From Methylobacterium sp. WL119 (GTDB lineage: Bacteria; Pseudomonadota; Alphaproteobacteria; Rhizobiales; Beijerinckiaceae): a stretch of DNA of 64,000 nt. Shown one piece after another: positions 27,634 to 36,223 of this stretch. The DNA lies in contig NZ_VRUU01000002.1 in the NCBI RefSeq assembly GCF_008039875.1, forward strand, positions 124,001-188,000. The letters run 5' to 3'. The notes under the pieces were generated by a model. It saw only the letters and a program-made list of their open reading frames with translations, was not told the origin of the DNA and did no database searches. The position numbers were made by a program, and so were the translations under genes. How positions within the stretch are numbered: position 1 is the first letter of the stretch; each line of letters starts with the position of its first letter.

Positions 27634-28261
27634 TCAGCGGCGGTCCGATCCGAAGGTCTGGGTCGGCGCAGGCGGCGTGCCGGCGGCCTTGTGCTCCTCC
27701 GCCGGCAGCAGGGTGTGACCGCTCTCGGTGTCGAGCCCCGTCGTGGTCGAGCCCGCGGCGCCGATCGCGGTCGACCCGATCTCACCCCTCGCCCCGTCCG
27801 AGCCGGTCATCCCGCCGGTCCAGCCCTGTGCCCGCCAGCCCTGCGCCCGCTCGTCGAGATCGATCGAGCCGTGCCGATCGAGGATGGCGAGGACGCGGTC
27901 GGCATGGCCCTCGTCGACGCGCGCGGTGACGAGGGTCCCGCCCCGGCGCACGCCCTCCGCATAGGTCTCCGCCTCGTGCTCGCTGAGGCCGGCGCCGGTC
28001 AGCGCGCCGAGCAGCCCGCCCGCCGCCGAGCACGGTGCCGAGCGTCGCGCCGGTGCCGGCGCCTCCGACGTTGGCGTCGTTCGGGTCGGACGAGCGCGTC
28101 GGATCCCCGACGGGGGCCAAGCGCCCGGCGTGCCGATCCTCGGCGTTGTTCGCGACGATGCTGATGTCGCCGTGCGGAATGCCCTCGGCCTCGAGCTTGT
28201 CGACCGCGCGGGCTGCCGCGTCGTAATCGTCGAACAGGGCGGTGATGGCTCGCATCGCCAT
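27634..28261 (-). pseudogene. General stress protein (YflT-like), disrupted by internal deletion and frameshift
   Basis: The N-terminal part, from ATG 28261 with GGAGGA six bases upstream, reads MAMRAITALFDDYDAAARAV then GTGATLGTVLGG, a typical start for this stress-protein family. At about 28020-28030 the frame shifts: the continuation AGGLLGALTGAGLSEHEAET and YAEGVRRGGTLVTARVDEGH is in another frame and ends at 27634. In intact relatives, a hydrophobic hairpin of about 40 residues lies exactly between these two blocks and is absent here. A single deletion between short GGCGG-rich repeats would explain both the loss and the shift. An assembly error is a possible alternative. Confidence 0.75.
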
Positions 28262-28458
28262 GGGCATTCCTCCGGTGTCGAACCTCGGATCGCGCAACCC
28301 GCCTGGACGGCGGGCCCGATCCCGAGCCCGTTCAAGCCCCGGGATCCGAGCCGGGTTCCAGCTTGGCCTTAGGCATCGATCGCGTCCGTTAAGGCGCCGC
28401 TAACCATCCGCCCGGCAGATCTTGCCGGGTCCGCCTATCGCGGGCGGGAGCGGTGGAC

Positions 28459-30606
28459 ATGAGCGAGACGGCGATCGCGTCGGAGCGGAGCGGAGGCCTG
28501 TCGGCGCTCGCCGGCTTCTCGATGCCGAACCGCGCCAGCCTCGATGCGCTCACCAAGCGCACCGACCTGTTCTTCGCCACCGCGGTGATGGGCATCCTCG
28601 CGGTGCTGATCTTCCCGCTGCCGTCGGTGCTGCTCGACCTGCTGCTCGCCGTGTCGATCATCATGTCGGTGCTGATCATGATGACCGGGCTGTTCATCGA
28701 CAACCCGCTCGAGTTCACCGTCTTCCCGACGCTGCTGCTGATGGCGACCATGCTGCGGCTGGCGCTCAACCTCGCCTCGACCCGGCTGATCCTCGGGCAC
28801 GGTCACGAGGGCACGGCGGCGGCCGGCCACGTGATCGAAGCCTTCGGCAACTTCGTGATGGGCGGCAACTTCGTCATCGGGATCATCGTGTTCGCGATCC
28901 TGATCATCGTGAACTTCGTCGTGATCACCAAGGGCTCGGGCCGCATCGCCGAGGTCGCGGCGCGGTTCACCCTCGACGCGATGCCCGGCAAGCAGATGGC
29001 GATCGACGCGGACCTCTCGGCCGGCCTGATCGACGAGAAGGTCGCCAAGGCGCGGCGCTCGGCGCTCGAGGAGGAATCGTCGTTCTTCGGCGCCATGGAC
29101 GGCGCCTCGAAGTTCGTCCGCGGCGACGCGATCGCGGCCCTGCTCATCACCTTCATCAACGTTGTCGGCGGCATCATCATCGGCGTCGCGCAGCAGGACA
29201 TGGCGATCGGCGCGGCGGCCAAGAGCTACACCCTGCTCACCATCGGCGACGGCCTCGCCTCGCAGGTTCCGGCGCTGATCGTCTCGACCGCGGCCGGCAT
29301 CCTCGTCTCGAAGGCCGGCGTGAAGGGCTCGGCCGACAAGGCGCTCGGCAAGCAGCTCGCCAACTACCCGAAGGCGCTCGGCATGTCCTCGGGCGTGATG
29401 GTGCTGATCGCGCTGATGCCCGGCATGCCGATGCTTCCGTTCCTCGCCCTCGCCGGCGCCTCCGGCTACGCCGCCTGGCGGTTCGCGAAGACCGCCCGCG
29501 AGGCGCCCCCGCTCGATGCCGCCGGCGTGCCGATGGACGCGGCGGCGGTGGCGGCCGCGGCCAAGGAGAAGGAGGAGACGGTCACCGACCTCCTGAAGCT
29601 CGACGAGCTCAAGCTCGAGATGGGCTACGCCCTCCTCGCCCTCGTCAACGGCGAGGGACAGGACCGGCTGACCGACCAGATCAAGGCGCTGCGCCGGCAG
29701 CTGGCGGCCGATCTCGGCTTCGTCATGCCCTCCGTTCGGATCCTCGACAACGTCCAGCTCGATGCCAACGCGTACGTCGTGCGCGTGAAGGAGATCGAGG
29801 CCGGAACCGGCCAGATCTTCCCCGGCCAGTTCATGGCGATGGACCCGATGGGCGGGCAGGTGCAGCTTCCCGGCCAGCACATGCTGGAGCCGACCTTCGG
29901 CCTGCCGGCGACCTGGATCGACGCGTCCCTGCGCGATCAGGCCCAGCTCAAGGGCTACACGGTCGTCGATGCGGCCACCGTCGTCTCGACGCACCTCACC
30001 GAGATCATCAAGGCGCACGTCTCGGAACTTCTCAACCACGTCGAGGTCTCGAAGCTGCTGCGCGAGCTGTCCAAGGAGCACGCCGACCTGGTCAAGGAGG
30101 TCGTGCCCTCGCAGATCAACACCACCGGCATCCAGCGGGTGCTGCAGTTCCTGCTGGCCGAGCGCGTCTCGATCCGCGACCTCGGCGCCATCGTCGAGGG
30201 CATCGCCGAGGTCGCCGGATCGATCAAGAACCCGCGCGACATCGTCGAGCACGTCCGCGCGCGGCTCGGCCGCCAGATCTGTGCGCAGTATCAGGGCGCC
30301 GACGGCATGCTGCCGATCATCACCCTGTCGCCGGCCTGGGAGCAGGCCTTCCTCGATTCGATCGTCGGCGAGCGCGACGAGCGCTACCTGGCGATGCAGC
30401 CCTCGAAGCTCACCGAATTCGTGCAGACGGTGCGCGACCGGTTCGAGACCGCCGCCCGCATGGGCGAGATGCCGGTGCTCGTCACCTCGGTCCAGGCCCG
30501 GCCGTTCGTCCGCTCGATCATCGAGCGCTTCCGCCGCGAGACGCCGGTGATGAGCCAGGCGGAAATTCACGCGCGGGCGCGGCTTCGCAACGTCGGCTCG
30601 GTCTGA
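28459..30606 (+). CDS. flhA: Flagellar type III export protein FlhA
   Basis: Inner-membrane gate component of the flagellar export apparatus, 715 residues. About eight hydrophobic segments fill the first 350 residues (for example LFFATAVMGILAVLIFPLP). The FHIPEP-region equivalent includes MDGASKFVRGDAIA. The cytoplasmic domain spans residues about 370-700 (GFVMPSVRILDNVQL, ATWIDASLRDQAQLKGYTVVD). ATG 28459 has GGAG eight bases upstream; an earlier GTG at 28453 has poor spacing. fliI and fliJ lie 2-5 kb away, consistent with a loose flagellar cluster. The 3' end overlaps a leftward gene by 89 bases. Confidence 0.96.
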   Translation: MSETAIASERSGGLSALAGFSMPNRASLDALTKRTDLFFATAVMGILAVLIFPLPSVLLDLLLAVSIIMSVLIMMTGLFIDNPLEFTVFPTLLLMATMLRLALNLASTRLILGHGHEGTAAAGHVIEAFGNFVMGGNFVIGIIVFAILIIVNFVVITKGSGRIAEVAARFTLDAMPGKQMAIDADLSAGLIDEKVAKARRSALEEESSFFGAMDGASKFVRGDAIAALLITFINVVGGIIIGVAQQDMAIGAAAKSYTLLTIGDGLASQVPALIVSTAAGILVSKAGVKGSADKALGKQLANYPKALGMSSGVMVLIALMPGMPMLPFLALAGASGYAAWRFAKTAREAPPLDAAGVPMDAAAVAAAAKEKEETVTDLLKLDELKLEMGYALLALVNGEGQDRLTDQIKALRRQLAADLGFVMPSVRILDNVQLDANAYVVRVKEIEAGTGQIFPGQFMAMDPMGGQVQLPGQHMLEPTFGLPATWIDASLRDQAQLKGYTVVDAATVVSTHLTEIIKAHVSELLNHVEVSKLLRELSKEHADLVKEVVPSQINTTGIQRVLQFLLAERVSIRDLGAIVEGIAEVAGSIKNPRDIVEHVRARLGRQICAQYQGADGMLPIITLSPAWEQAFLDSIVGERDERYLAMQPSKLTEFVQTVRDRFETAARMGEMPVLVTSVQARPFVRSIIERFRRETPVMSQAEIHARARLRNVGSV

Positions 30607-31039
30607 GGTCCGGCGGCGGATAATCGAGCGGCAGGCTTCGAACGCCGCGGCGATAGGGAAATCGCGCGCGTTGCAGCGGGTCCGGACCCGTGAAGATCAG
30701 GCGAACCCGGAAGGCGACCGGGCTCGCGCAGAGCAGGTAGTCGCGCAGGTTCGGCTCGTCCAGCAGGAACCACGCCGTGGTGAGGTAACGCGCGTCGTCC
30801 CGCACCCATCCGGGGATCGGCAATCCCCAACGGCGTACAAGATGCTCGGCGATCGCACCGAGATAGGCGTCCGCGCGCCGATCGCCGACGAGTCCGGGAT
30901 CGCCGGCGATCATCGCCGCCTGGCGCTCGATCTCGCCGTCGAGCGCGTAGAATGCGTCGAGAAACTCGCGGCTGTGATGATCCCATTCGCCATCCTCGCG
31001 GATGCGGATGGCGAGCGCGTGCAGCGTGGCGGGTCTCAC
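30518..31039 (-). CDS. Hypothetical protein, partner of a nucleotidyltransferase-like gene
   Basis: 173 residues, unassigned. The core reads LHALAIRIREDGEWDHHSRE, RRADAYLGAIAEHLVRRWG, IPGWVRDDARYLTTAWFLLD and SPVAFRVRLIF. It is rich in helices and has no signal or membrane segment. I recall similar short proteins beside nucleotidyltransferase-fold genes, but this is memory, not a search. It begins with GTG 31039 overlapping the stop of the broken gene upstream (GTGA), so the two were cotranslated. Its last 30 codons run antisense across the flhA end; this tail looks unlike the rest and may mark a late frameshift. Confidence 0.55.
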   Translation of the reverse strand: MRPATLHALAIRIREDGEWDHHSREFLDAFYALDGEIERQAAMIAGDPGLVGDRRADAYLGAIAEHLVRRWGLPIPGWVRDDARYLTTAWFLLDEPNLRDYLLCASPVAFRVRLIFTGPDPLQRARFPYRRGVRSLPLDYPPPDLRPSRRCEAAPAREFPPGSSPASRGGSAR

Positions 31040-31600
31040 GGCGACGCGTCCAGGACGCCCGGAAAGCGGAGTTGCGCATCGATCGGCGGGGCTTCGTCGT
31101 AGATCGACGCGTAGAGGGCGTGCAGGCTTTCCAGGTCGAGGATCCCGAGATGGGCGGCGAGCGCGCGGGCATCGTCCATGTCGCGCGTTCCGCGATCGAG
31201 GCTGCTCAGGGCGCGGAGCTTCATGGCGAGGAGATAGTGCGGACGGGCCACGAGCGTCCTCAGCCCCGGGGGGGCCCTCGCTGGGATAGGTGCCCGACAC
31301 ATCGAACAAGCTCTCGGGCTCGTCGAGGGGCGTGAACATGCCGACGGCATTGTTGAGCCAGTCGGGATCGAGGCCCATCAGCCCGGCGACCCGGGCGACG
31401 GATGGCGCGAGCGTCGCCTCGTCGAAACCTTCCCGCACCACCGCGTCGACGTCCCGCGTCGATCACCGCCATGCGACGCGAAGGATCAGAGCGCCGCCAC
31501 GGTGCACGGCCAGTTCGACGAAAAGGCCGCGCGCGGCCAGATCCGCTCCAAGGGCCTCAAGGGCCTGCCGCAAGCGCTCGTGGCCGAGCGGTTGCGCCAT
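31036..31600 (-). pseudogene. Nucleotidyltransferase-like gene with in-frame stop and frameshift
   Basis: Read leftward from ATG 31600, the frame gives MAQPLGHERLRQALEALGAD then GGALILRVAWR, an in-frame TGA at 31463-31465, then STRDVDAVVREGFDEATL in the same frame. The combination of a GGA motif followed by TRDVD resembles the start of DUF6036/AbiEii-type nucleotidyltransferase folds, which inspires the assignment. A second lesion lies at a seven-C run (plus-strand G at 31268-31274), where one base must be dropped to reach LRTLVARPHYLLAMKLRALS and RDMDDARALAAHL. The reading then ends at 31036. Two independent lesions argue for a real pseudogene. Confidence 0.72.
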
Positions 31601-31612
31601 AAGCCCTGTCTC

Positions 31613-32665
31613 TCACACCGTCTTCTGCTTCAGGTCCCGCTCGATCTTCGCCGGATCGAGGCCGGGCGCGACGAGCGGCGGGTCCGGCGTGGGGGCTGCC
31701 GACGTCCCGGTCCCGCGCAGGGCGCCGGCCAGGCGGTTGCGCTCGTAGAGCAGCACCACGATCACCGAGATCAGGAACGGAAGCCAGAAATAGAACATCC
31801 GGAAGACGAGGAGCGCGGCGATGATCGAGGGCCGAGCGATGTCGGGCATCGCCACCACGAAGACCAGCTCGAACACGCCGAGGCCGCCCGGCGCGTTCGA
31901 GACCAGCGCCGCCGAGAACGAGGCGAGGAAGACCGCAAGGACCACGAGGAAGCCGGGATTGTGCGCCTCGGGCAGCGCGAAATAGATGATGCCGGCGGCC
32001 CCCAGCAGCTCCAGCGGGGCCGCGATGATCTGCCGGATCATGATCGGCGGGCGCGGGTACTCGAGCTTGAACGACCGGATCGTCAGCGGCTTCAGCCGGA
32101 GCAGCGAGCCGGCGATGTAGAGCGCGACCGCGCCGAGCAGGACAGCGCCGAGGGTGCGGGCGGTGCTCGGGTTGGTGAGGATCGCCGGCAGGTAGCCCTG
32201 GAGGCGCGTCAGGGTATCGGGGAGCGCGACGAGCACGAAGCCGCCGAGCAGGATCGTCCCGAGGCCGAAGGTGAAGGAGCACAGGGCCACGAGCACCGCG
32301 ACCTGCGCGGCCGACAGGCCCTTGGCGGTGTAGGCGCGGTAGCGCACCACCGCCCCGGAGAACACCGAGGCGCCGATGTTGTGCGACAGCGCGTAGGTGG
32401 TGAAGGAGCAGACCGAGACGAAGAACGTTGAGATGTGCGTCACGCCGAGATGCAGCAGCGCGATCCGGTCGTACCAAGCCAAAGCGGCGTACGCGACCAG
32501 CGTCGACAGGGCGGCGAGCAGGAAGCGGTGCGGCGGGATGGCGGCGAGGCTACCCTTGATCTCTGACAGCGAGATGCCGCGCAATTCACGAAACAGCAGG
32601 TATCCGGAGACGATCACCGCGGCGAGGCCGACGATCGGCCAGATGAAATCGCTGATCTTCTTCAT
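31613..32665 (-). CDS. UPF0104/lysylphosphatidylglycerol synthetase-like membrane protein
   Basis: 350 residues with about eight hydrophobic segments, matching the flippase-like membrane domain of MprF/YbhN proteins but without the catalytic GNAT domain. Typical blocks are YDRIALLHLGV, the SHNIGASVFSGAVVRYRAYT stretch and SNAPGGLGVFELVFV. Members lacking the synthase domain are thought to move lipids or are of unknown role. ATG 32665 is used; a GTG at 32677 is possible. The C-terminus is a proline-rich tail. It sits between the decayed module and the flagellar genes and is transcribed leftward. Confidence 0.87.
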   Translation of the reverse strand: MKKISDFIWPIVGLAAVIVSGYLLFRELRGISLSEIKGSLAAIPPHRFLLAALSTLVAYAALAWYDRIALLHLGVTHISTFFVSVCSFTTYALSHNIGASVFSGAVVRYRAYTAKGLSAAQVAVLVALCSFTFGLGTILLGGFVLVALPDTLTRLQGYLPAILTNPSTARTLGAVLLGAVALYIAGSLLRLKPLTIRSFKLEYPRPPIMIRQIIAAPLELLGAAGIIYFALPEAHNPGFLVVLAVFLASFSAALVSNAPGGLGVFELVFVVAMPDIARPSIIAALLVFRMFYFWLPFLISVIVVLLYERNRLAGALRGTGTSAAPTPDPPLVAPGLDPAKIERDLKQKTV

Positions 32666-32838
32666 GGACACCGACACCTCGGGGGGAACGCCCCTGATGC
32701 GTCAGGACGCGACGCATCGCAAGCACGCCCGCGGGAGCGCGCCTGCGCGGTCTGATGTCATCGGATCATGACGGTTTCGTGCCGCCTTGCCTCTCGCGCG
32801 GACGCGCCCGCGCCTGAGGCGCTGGGGCGCGGCTCGCC

Positions 32839-33246
32839 TCAGGCGCGGGCGCGGGCGAGGCCGATCCCGTCCATCGCCGCCTGCTCGCGGACGGCTTCCG
32901 CAGCGCGCTCGGCCGAGCGCTCGCGATCGTCGAGGATCTCGACCTTCTTCAGGTCCTCGAACGCCTCGCCGAGCTCAGCCTTGGCCTCGGCGAGCTGGCC
33001 TTCCAGGGCGATCGCCGATTGGCGCATGTTGTCCCGGCGCGTGGCGGCGGCGCGGGCGTAGGTCGGGTAGGCGAAATGCCCGATGTCGGTGATACCGGCG
33101 CGGGCCTCCTCGTGGACGACCTCGCGGTCGAGCTCCATCGCCATGCGCTGGAAGTCGGCCATCATCATCTCGATCTGGGTGACGCGGCGGCGCTTCTCGT
33201 CGACCTGAAAGCGGCGCAGCCGGATCAGCGTGTCACGCGATTTCAT
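32839..33246 (-). CDS. fliJ: Flagellar export chaperone FliJ
   Basis: 135-residue, nearly all-helical coiled-coil protein (MKSRDTLIRLRRFQVDEKRR through KKVEILDDRERSAERAA). FliJ binds the FliI hexamer and the FlhA gate and is needed for flagellar substrate export. The length and the N-terminal motif fit, and location immediately after fliI makes the assignment firm. It starts at ATG 33246, 86 bases downstream of the fliI stop in the same direction. Confidence 0.88.
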   Translation of the reverse strand: MKSRDTLIRLRRFQVDEKRRRVTQIEMMMADFQRMAMELDREVVHEEARAGITDIGHFAYPTYARAAATRRDNMRQSAIALEGQLAEAKAELGEAFEDLKKVEILDDRERSAERAAEAVREQAAMDGIGLARARA

Positions 33247-33332
33247 GGGATACGCTCACTCCACACAACGCAGGAGATCCAGGCATATGACCCGAGGAGC
33301 GGAGGCGGCGAAGGGCCGCCGCACCGCACGTC

Positions 33333-34688
33333 TCAGGAACCGCCCACGATCTCCGCGAGCCGTGCGTAACCATCGCCGATGGAGGTTGCTTCTTCCTTAC
33401 CCTGCCCCAGAAAAGCCTCCAATCGCGGCATGAGCGCCACCGCCTCGTCGACCTCGGCCGAGGCGCCGGCGCGGTAGGCGCCGAGGCGGATCAGCTCCTC
33501 CATGTCGGCGAAGGTCGCGAGCAGCTTGCGCGCCCGCCGCACCACCGGGAGGAAGGCCGGGTCGCAGGACCGCGGCATGGTGCGCGAGACCGAGCGCAGC
33601 ACGTTCACCGCCGGATAGCGCCCGCGCTCGGCGATGGAGCGCTCCATCACGATGTGCCCGTCGAGGATGCCGCGCACCGCATCCGCCACCGGCTCGTTGT
33701 GGTCGTCGCCCTCCACCAGAACCGTGAACAGCGCCGAGATCGTCCCCTCCCCCACGCCGGGGCCGGCGCGCTCGAGCAGGCGCGGCAGCTCCGAGAACAC
33801 CGTCGGGGTGTAGCCCTTGGCGGTCGGCGGCTCGCCGGCGGCGAGGCCGATGTCGCGCTGGGCCATGGCGAAGCGCGTGATCGAATCGATCATGCACAGC
33901 ACCTTGGCGCCCTGATCGCGGAAATGCTCGGCGACGGAGAGGGTCACGTAGGCGGCGTTCCGGCGCATCAGGGCCGGCTCGTCCGAGGTCGCGACCACGA
34001 CCACGGACCGGGCGAGGCCGGCGGCGCCGAGGTCGTCCTGCAGGAATTCCTGAACCTCGCGGCCGCGCTCGCCCACGAGACCGATCACCGCGACGTCGGC
34101 GGCGGTGTAGCGGGCGAGCATCGACAGCAGCACGGACTTGCCGACGCCGGAGCCGGCGAAGATGCCCATGCGCTGCCCGGCGCACATCGTCAGGAAGGTG
34201 TTGAGGCAGCGCACCCCGAGATCGAGTGGCGTCCCGACGCGGCGTCGGGCATGGGCGGGCGGCGGGTCGGCCCGCAGCGGGTAGATCTCCGGCCCGCTGG
34301 CGAGCGGGCCGAGGCCGTCCACCGGGCGGCCCAGCGCATCGACGACGCGCCCGAGCCAGGCCGGCGAGGGCCGGATCGCGCCCGCGGCCTCGTCGCGGAC
34401 GAAGGCGGGGCAGCCGCGGCGGACGCCCTCGAGCGAGCCGAACGGCATGGCGAGCGCCCGGTCGCCCTGAAAGCCGATGATCTCGCACGGGATGAGCCCG
34501 GCGCTGCCGGCGCCCTCGACGTCGAGCCGCCCGCCGAGCCGCATCGCGGCGACGGGGCCTGCGACCTCGACGAGCAGGCCGCGAATCGCGACGACCCGTC
34601 CGTAGGTCTCCAGCGGCTCGACGCGCTCCAGCCCGGCGCGGATTCCCGAGAGCGTCCGTGCCGCGGTCCCACCCTGGTCCTGCGTCAT
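33333..34688 (-). CDS. fliI: Flagellum-specific ATPase FliI
   Basis: 451-residue hexameric ATPase that energises flagellar type III export, related to the F1 beta subunit. Walker A is [13 protein letters not shown], the family block [16 protein letters not shown] follows, then Walker [18 protein letters not shown] with the catalytic glutamate in VGERGRE and the [19 protein letters not shown] loop. [20 protein letters not shown] is also typical. It starts at ATG 34688, divergent from ctrA across a 418-bp region, and precedes fliJ. Confidence 0.96.
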   Translation of the reverse strand: MTQDQGGTAARTLSGIRAGLERVEPLETYGRVVAIRGLLVEVAGPVAAMRLGGRLDVEGAGSAGLIPCEIIGFQGDRALAMPFGSLEGVRRGCPAFVRDEAAGAIRPSPAWLGRVVDALGRPVDGLGPLASGPEIYPLRADPPPAHARRRVGTPLDLGVRCLNTFLTMCAGQRMGIFAGSGVGKSVLLSMLARYTAADVAVIGLVGERGREVQEFLQDDLGAAGLARSVVVVATSDEPALMRRNAAYVTLSVAEHFRDQGAKVLCMIDSITRFAMAQRDIGLAAGEPPTAKGYTPTVFSELPRLLERAGPGVGEGTISALFTVLVEGDDHNEPVADAVRGILDGHIVMERSIAERGRYPAVNVLRSVSRTMPRSCDPAFLPVVRRARKLLATFADMEELIRLGAYRAGASAEVDEAVALMPRLEAFLGQGKEEATSIGDGYARLAEIVGGS

Positions 34689-35106
34689 TCCTGAAGCCCT
34701 AACGGTTCGTTTACCTCCCTCCTTAACACTGCGGTCATCGGGCTTGTAGCGGGGCCGATCGCAGTGCTGGTCCGGGTCCCTCGATCCGCTCAGGACATGC
34801 GTGCTGGATGTGGCGGAACGGTCACAAACGGGTGCGGCCCGTTACGGGTGAAGGACTTGGCTGGGGCGGGGGGCGCGGCGTCGGCCGCGGACGGTTTGTG
34901 CGGTGAGAACAGACCGCAAACACCGGACGCAAAAAGGTCGCGGCGGGGTCAAACGATCGCTTGCCACACAGAATCAGGTTTTGTTAACGATTAACGAATA
35001 GCGTTTCACGTCAATGACGATGGGGCGTCCGTCCACAGGCCGGTGGCGGACGAATGGCGGCGACGTGTCCGAACGCTGATACGGCCGGCCGGGCTGGGGA
35101 TCGACG
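34689..35106. promoter_or_regulatory. fliI-ctrA divergent intergenic region
   Basis: 418 bases without a supported gene. The ctrA-proximal half holds GAATC, a GANTC methylation sequence, at 34971-34975 and a perfect tandem pair TTAACGA-TTAACGA at 34986-34999. A further TTAAC occurs at 34723-34727 near fliI. CtrA recognises TTAA half-sites in Caulobacter and relatives, and ctrA is autoregulated there, so these are candidate control elements. The spacing (three bases between TTAA cores) is not the canonical seven. The remainder shows no clear promoter to me. Confidence 0.4.
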
Positions 35107-35808
35107 ATGCGGGTACTTCTGATCGAGGACGACGGCGCCACGGCGCAGAGCATCGAGTTGATGCTCAAGTCCGAGAACTTCAACACCTACACCACCGATC
35201 TCGGTGAGGAAGGAATCGATCTCGGCAAGCTCTACGATTACGACATCATCCTGCTCGATCTGAACCTGCCCGACATGTCGGGCTACGAAGTGCTTCGCAA
35301 CCTTCGCGTCGCCAAGGTCAAGACGCCGATCCTGATCCTGTCGGGCATGGCCGGCATTGAGGACAAGGTGAAGGGCCTCGGCTTCGGCGCCGACGACTAC
35401 CTCACCAAGCCGTTCCACAAGGACGAGCTCGTGGCCCGCATCCACGCGATCGTCCGCCGCTCGAAGGGCCACGCCCAGTCGGTGATCACCACCGCCGACC
35501 TGATCGTGAACCTCGACCAGAAGACCGTCGAGGTCGCCGGCTCCCGCGTCCACCTCACCGGCAAGGAGTACCAGATGCTGGAGCTCCTCTCGCTGCGGAA
35601 GGGCACGACGCTGACCAAGGAGATGTTCCTCAACCATCTCTACGGCGGCATGGACGAGCCCGAGCTGAAGATCATCGACGTGTTCATCTGCAAGCTGCGG
35701 AAGAAGCTCGCCAACGCCAGCCAGGGCAAGAACTACATCGAGACCGTCTGGGGCCGCGGCTACGTGCTGCGCGAGCCGATGGACGCCGAGGAGCGCATCG
35801 CCGTCTGA
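35107..35808 (+). CDS. ctrA: Cell-cycle response regulator CtrA
   Basis: 233-residue OmpR-class regulator, master controller of cell cycle, division and flagella in Alphaproteobacteria. The receiver domain begins [20 protein letters not shown], the phosphoacceptor is Asp51 ([16 protein letters not shown]), and the switch lysine is in [16 protein letters not shown]. The C-terminal DNA-binding domain contains [18 protein letters not shown] and the winged-helix [21 protein letters not shown] and GRGYVLREP. Length and residue numbering match Caulobacter CtrA (231 residues, Asp51). ATG 35107 follows CTGGGGA. A strong terminator lies downstream. Confidence 0.98.
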   Translation: MRVLLIEDDGATAQSIELMLKSENFNTYTTDLGEEGIDLGKLYDYDIILLDLNLPDMSGYEVLRNLRVAKVKTPILILSGMAGIEDKVKGLGFGADDYLTKPFHKDELVARIHAIVRRSKGHAQSVITTADLIVNLDQKTVEVAGSRVHLTGKEYQMLELLSLRKGTTLTKEMFLNHLYGGMDEPELKIIDVFICKLRKKLANASQGKNYIETVWGRGYVLREPMDAEERIAV

Positions 35809-35838
35809 TCCTCGCCCGCCCCGGCTCTTCCCTCTACA

Positions 35839-35875
35839 GGCACCCGCGGATCGCTCCGCGGGTGCCTTCTTCGTT
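35839..35875 (+). terminator. Intrinsic terminator of ctrA
   Basis: A perfect 12-bp stem (35839-35850 with 35855-35866) with a TCGC loop is followed by a T-rich tail TTCTTCGTT. It starts 30 bases after the ctrA stop codon. Confidence 0.92.
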
Positions 35876-36014
35876 GCGGCGGCCGGTTTCGCCGCTCGGC
35901 CGGTCGACGGTCGCGCTTGTCTTCGGGCCCAACCAGGGATATCCATGCTGCCTGCGTCGCCGGCCCCGCACATCTCCGTGCGGTCCCGAGATCGGCGCCG
36001 AGGAGAGACGAGCC

Positions 36015-36110
36015 TTGGCCAGCGCCGGCTCAGCACCCGTCATCGTCGAGGCCGCGACCGCGGCGTCGCTGACGCGCGCCCTCCGCTCGCTTCTGCTTAC
36101 CCGCCCCTGA
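36015..36110 (+). CDS. Leucine-rich leader peptide of leuA (candidate attenuator peptide)
   Basis: A 31-codon open frame from TTG 36015, preceded by GAGGAGAG seven bases upstream, a strong ribosome site. The C-terminal end reads SLTRALRSLLLTRP and stop. Five leucines occur in the last 13 codons, three of them consecutive (CTT CTG CTT). CTT is a rare leucine codon in this GC-rich genome, as expected if ribosome stalling on leucine shortage is the signal. The stop codon lies at the base of the hairpin 36104-36144. The gene is 113 bases before leuA. This is inferred from pattern; no experimental support. Confidence 0.7.
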   Translation: MASAGSAPVIVEAATAASLTRALRSLLLTRP

Positions 36111-36144
36111 GGGCCGTCCGGGCGTTCGCCTGGGCCTTCAGGGG
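36104..36144 (+). promoter_or_regulatory. Candidate leucine attenuator hairpin
   Basis: A 12-bp stem with one G-U pair: CCCCTGAGGGCC (36104-36115) pairs with 36133-36144. The left arm includes the leader stop codon, so a ribosome stalled at the leucine run would leave it free to form, while termination at the stop would cover it. There is no T run downstream, so the mechanism may be translational or Rho-linked rather than classical. Confidence 0.5.
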
Positions 36145-36223
36145 ATCGCATGGCCGACCTCACAGGCTTCGAAGGCCGCCCGATCCGCTCGGCGGGGGCG
36201 CGCCGCGACAGGGTGGACAACCG

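Noticed and set aside
31463-31465. In-frame TGA read as selenocysteine, given selA in the window
   Set aside because: The residue is next to the TRDVD region where relatives have no cysteine, no SECIS-like hairpin is evident, and a separate frameshift follows downstream.
34764-34994. 76-codon frame between fliI and ctrA
   Set aside because: It has no ribosome site or family pattern, and overlaps the likely ctrA control region.
34986-34999. TTAACGA pair as a canonical CtrA box
   Set aside because: The canonical site is TTAA-N7-TTAA; here only three bases separate the TTAA cores, so it is listed only as a candidate.
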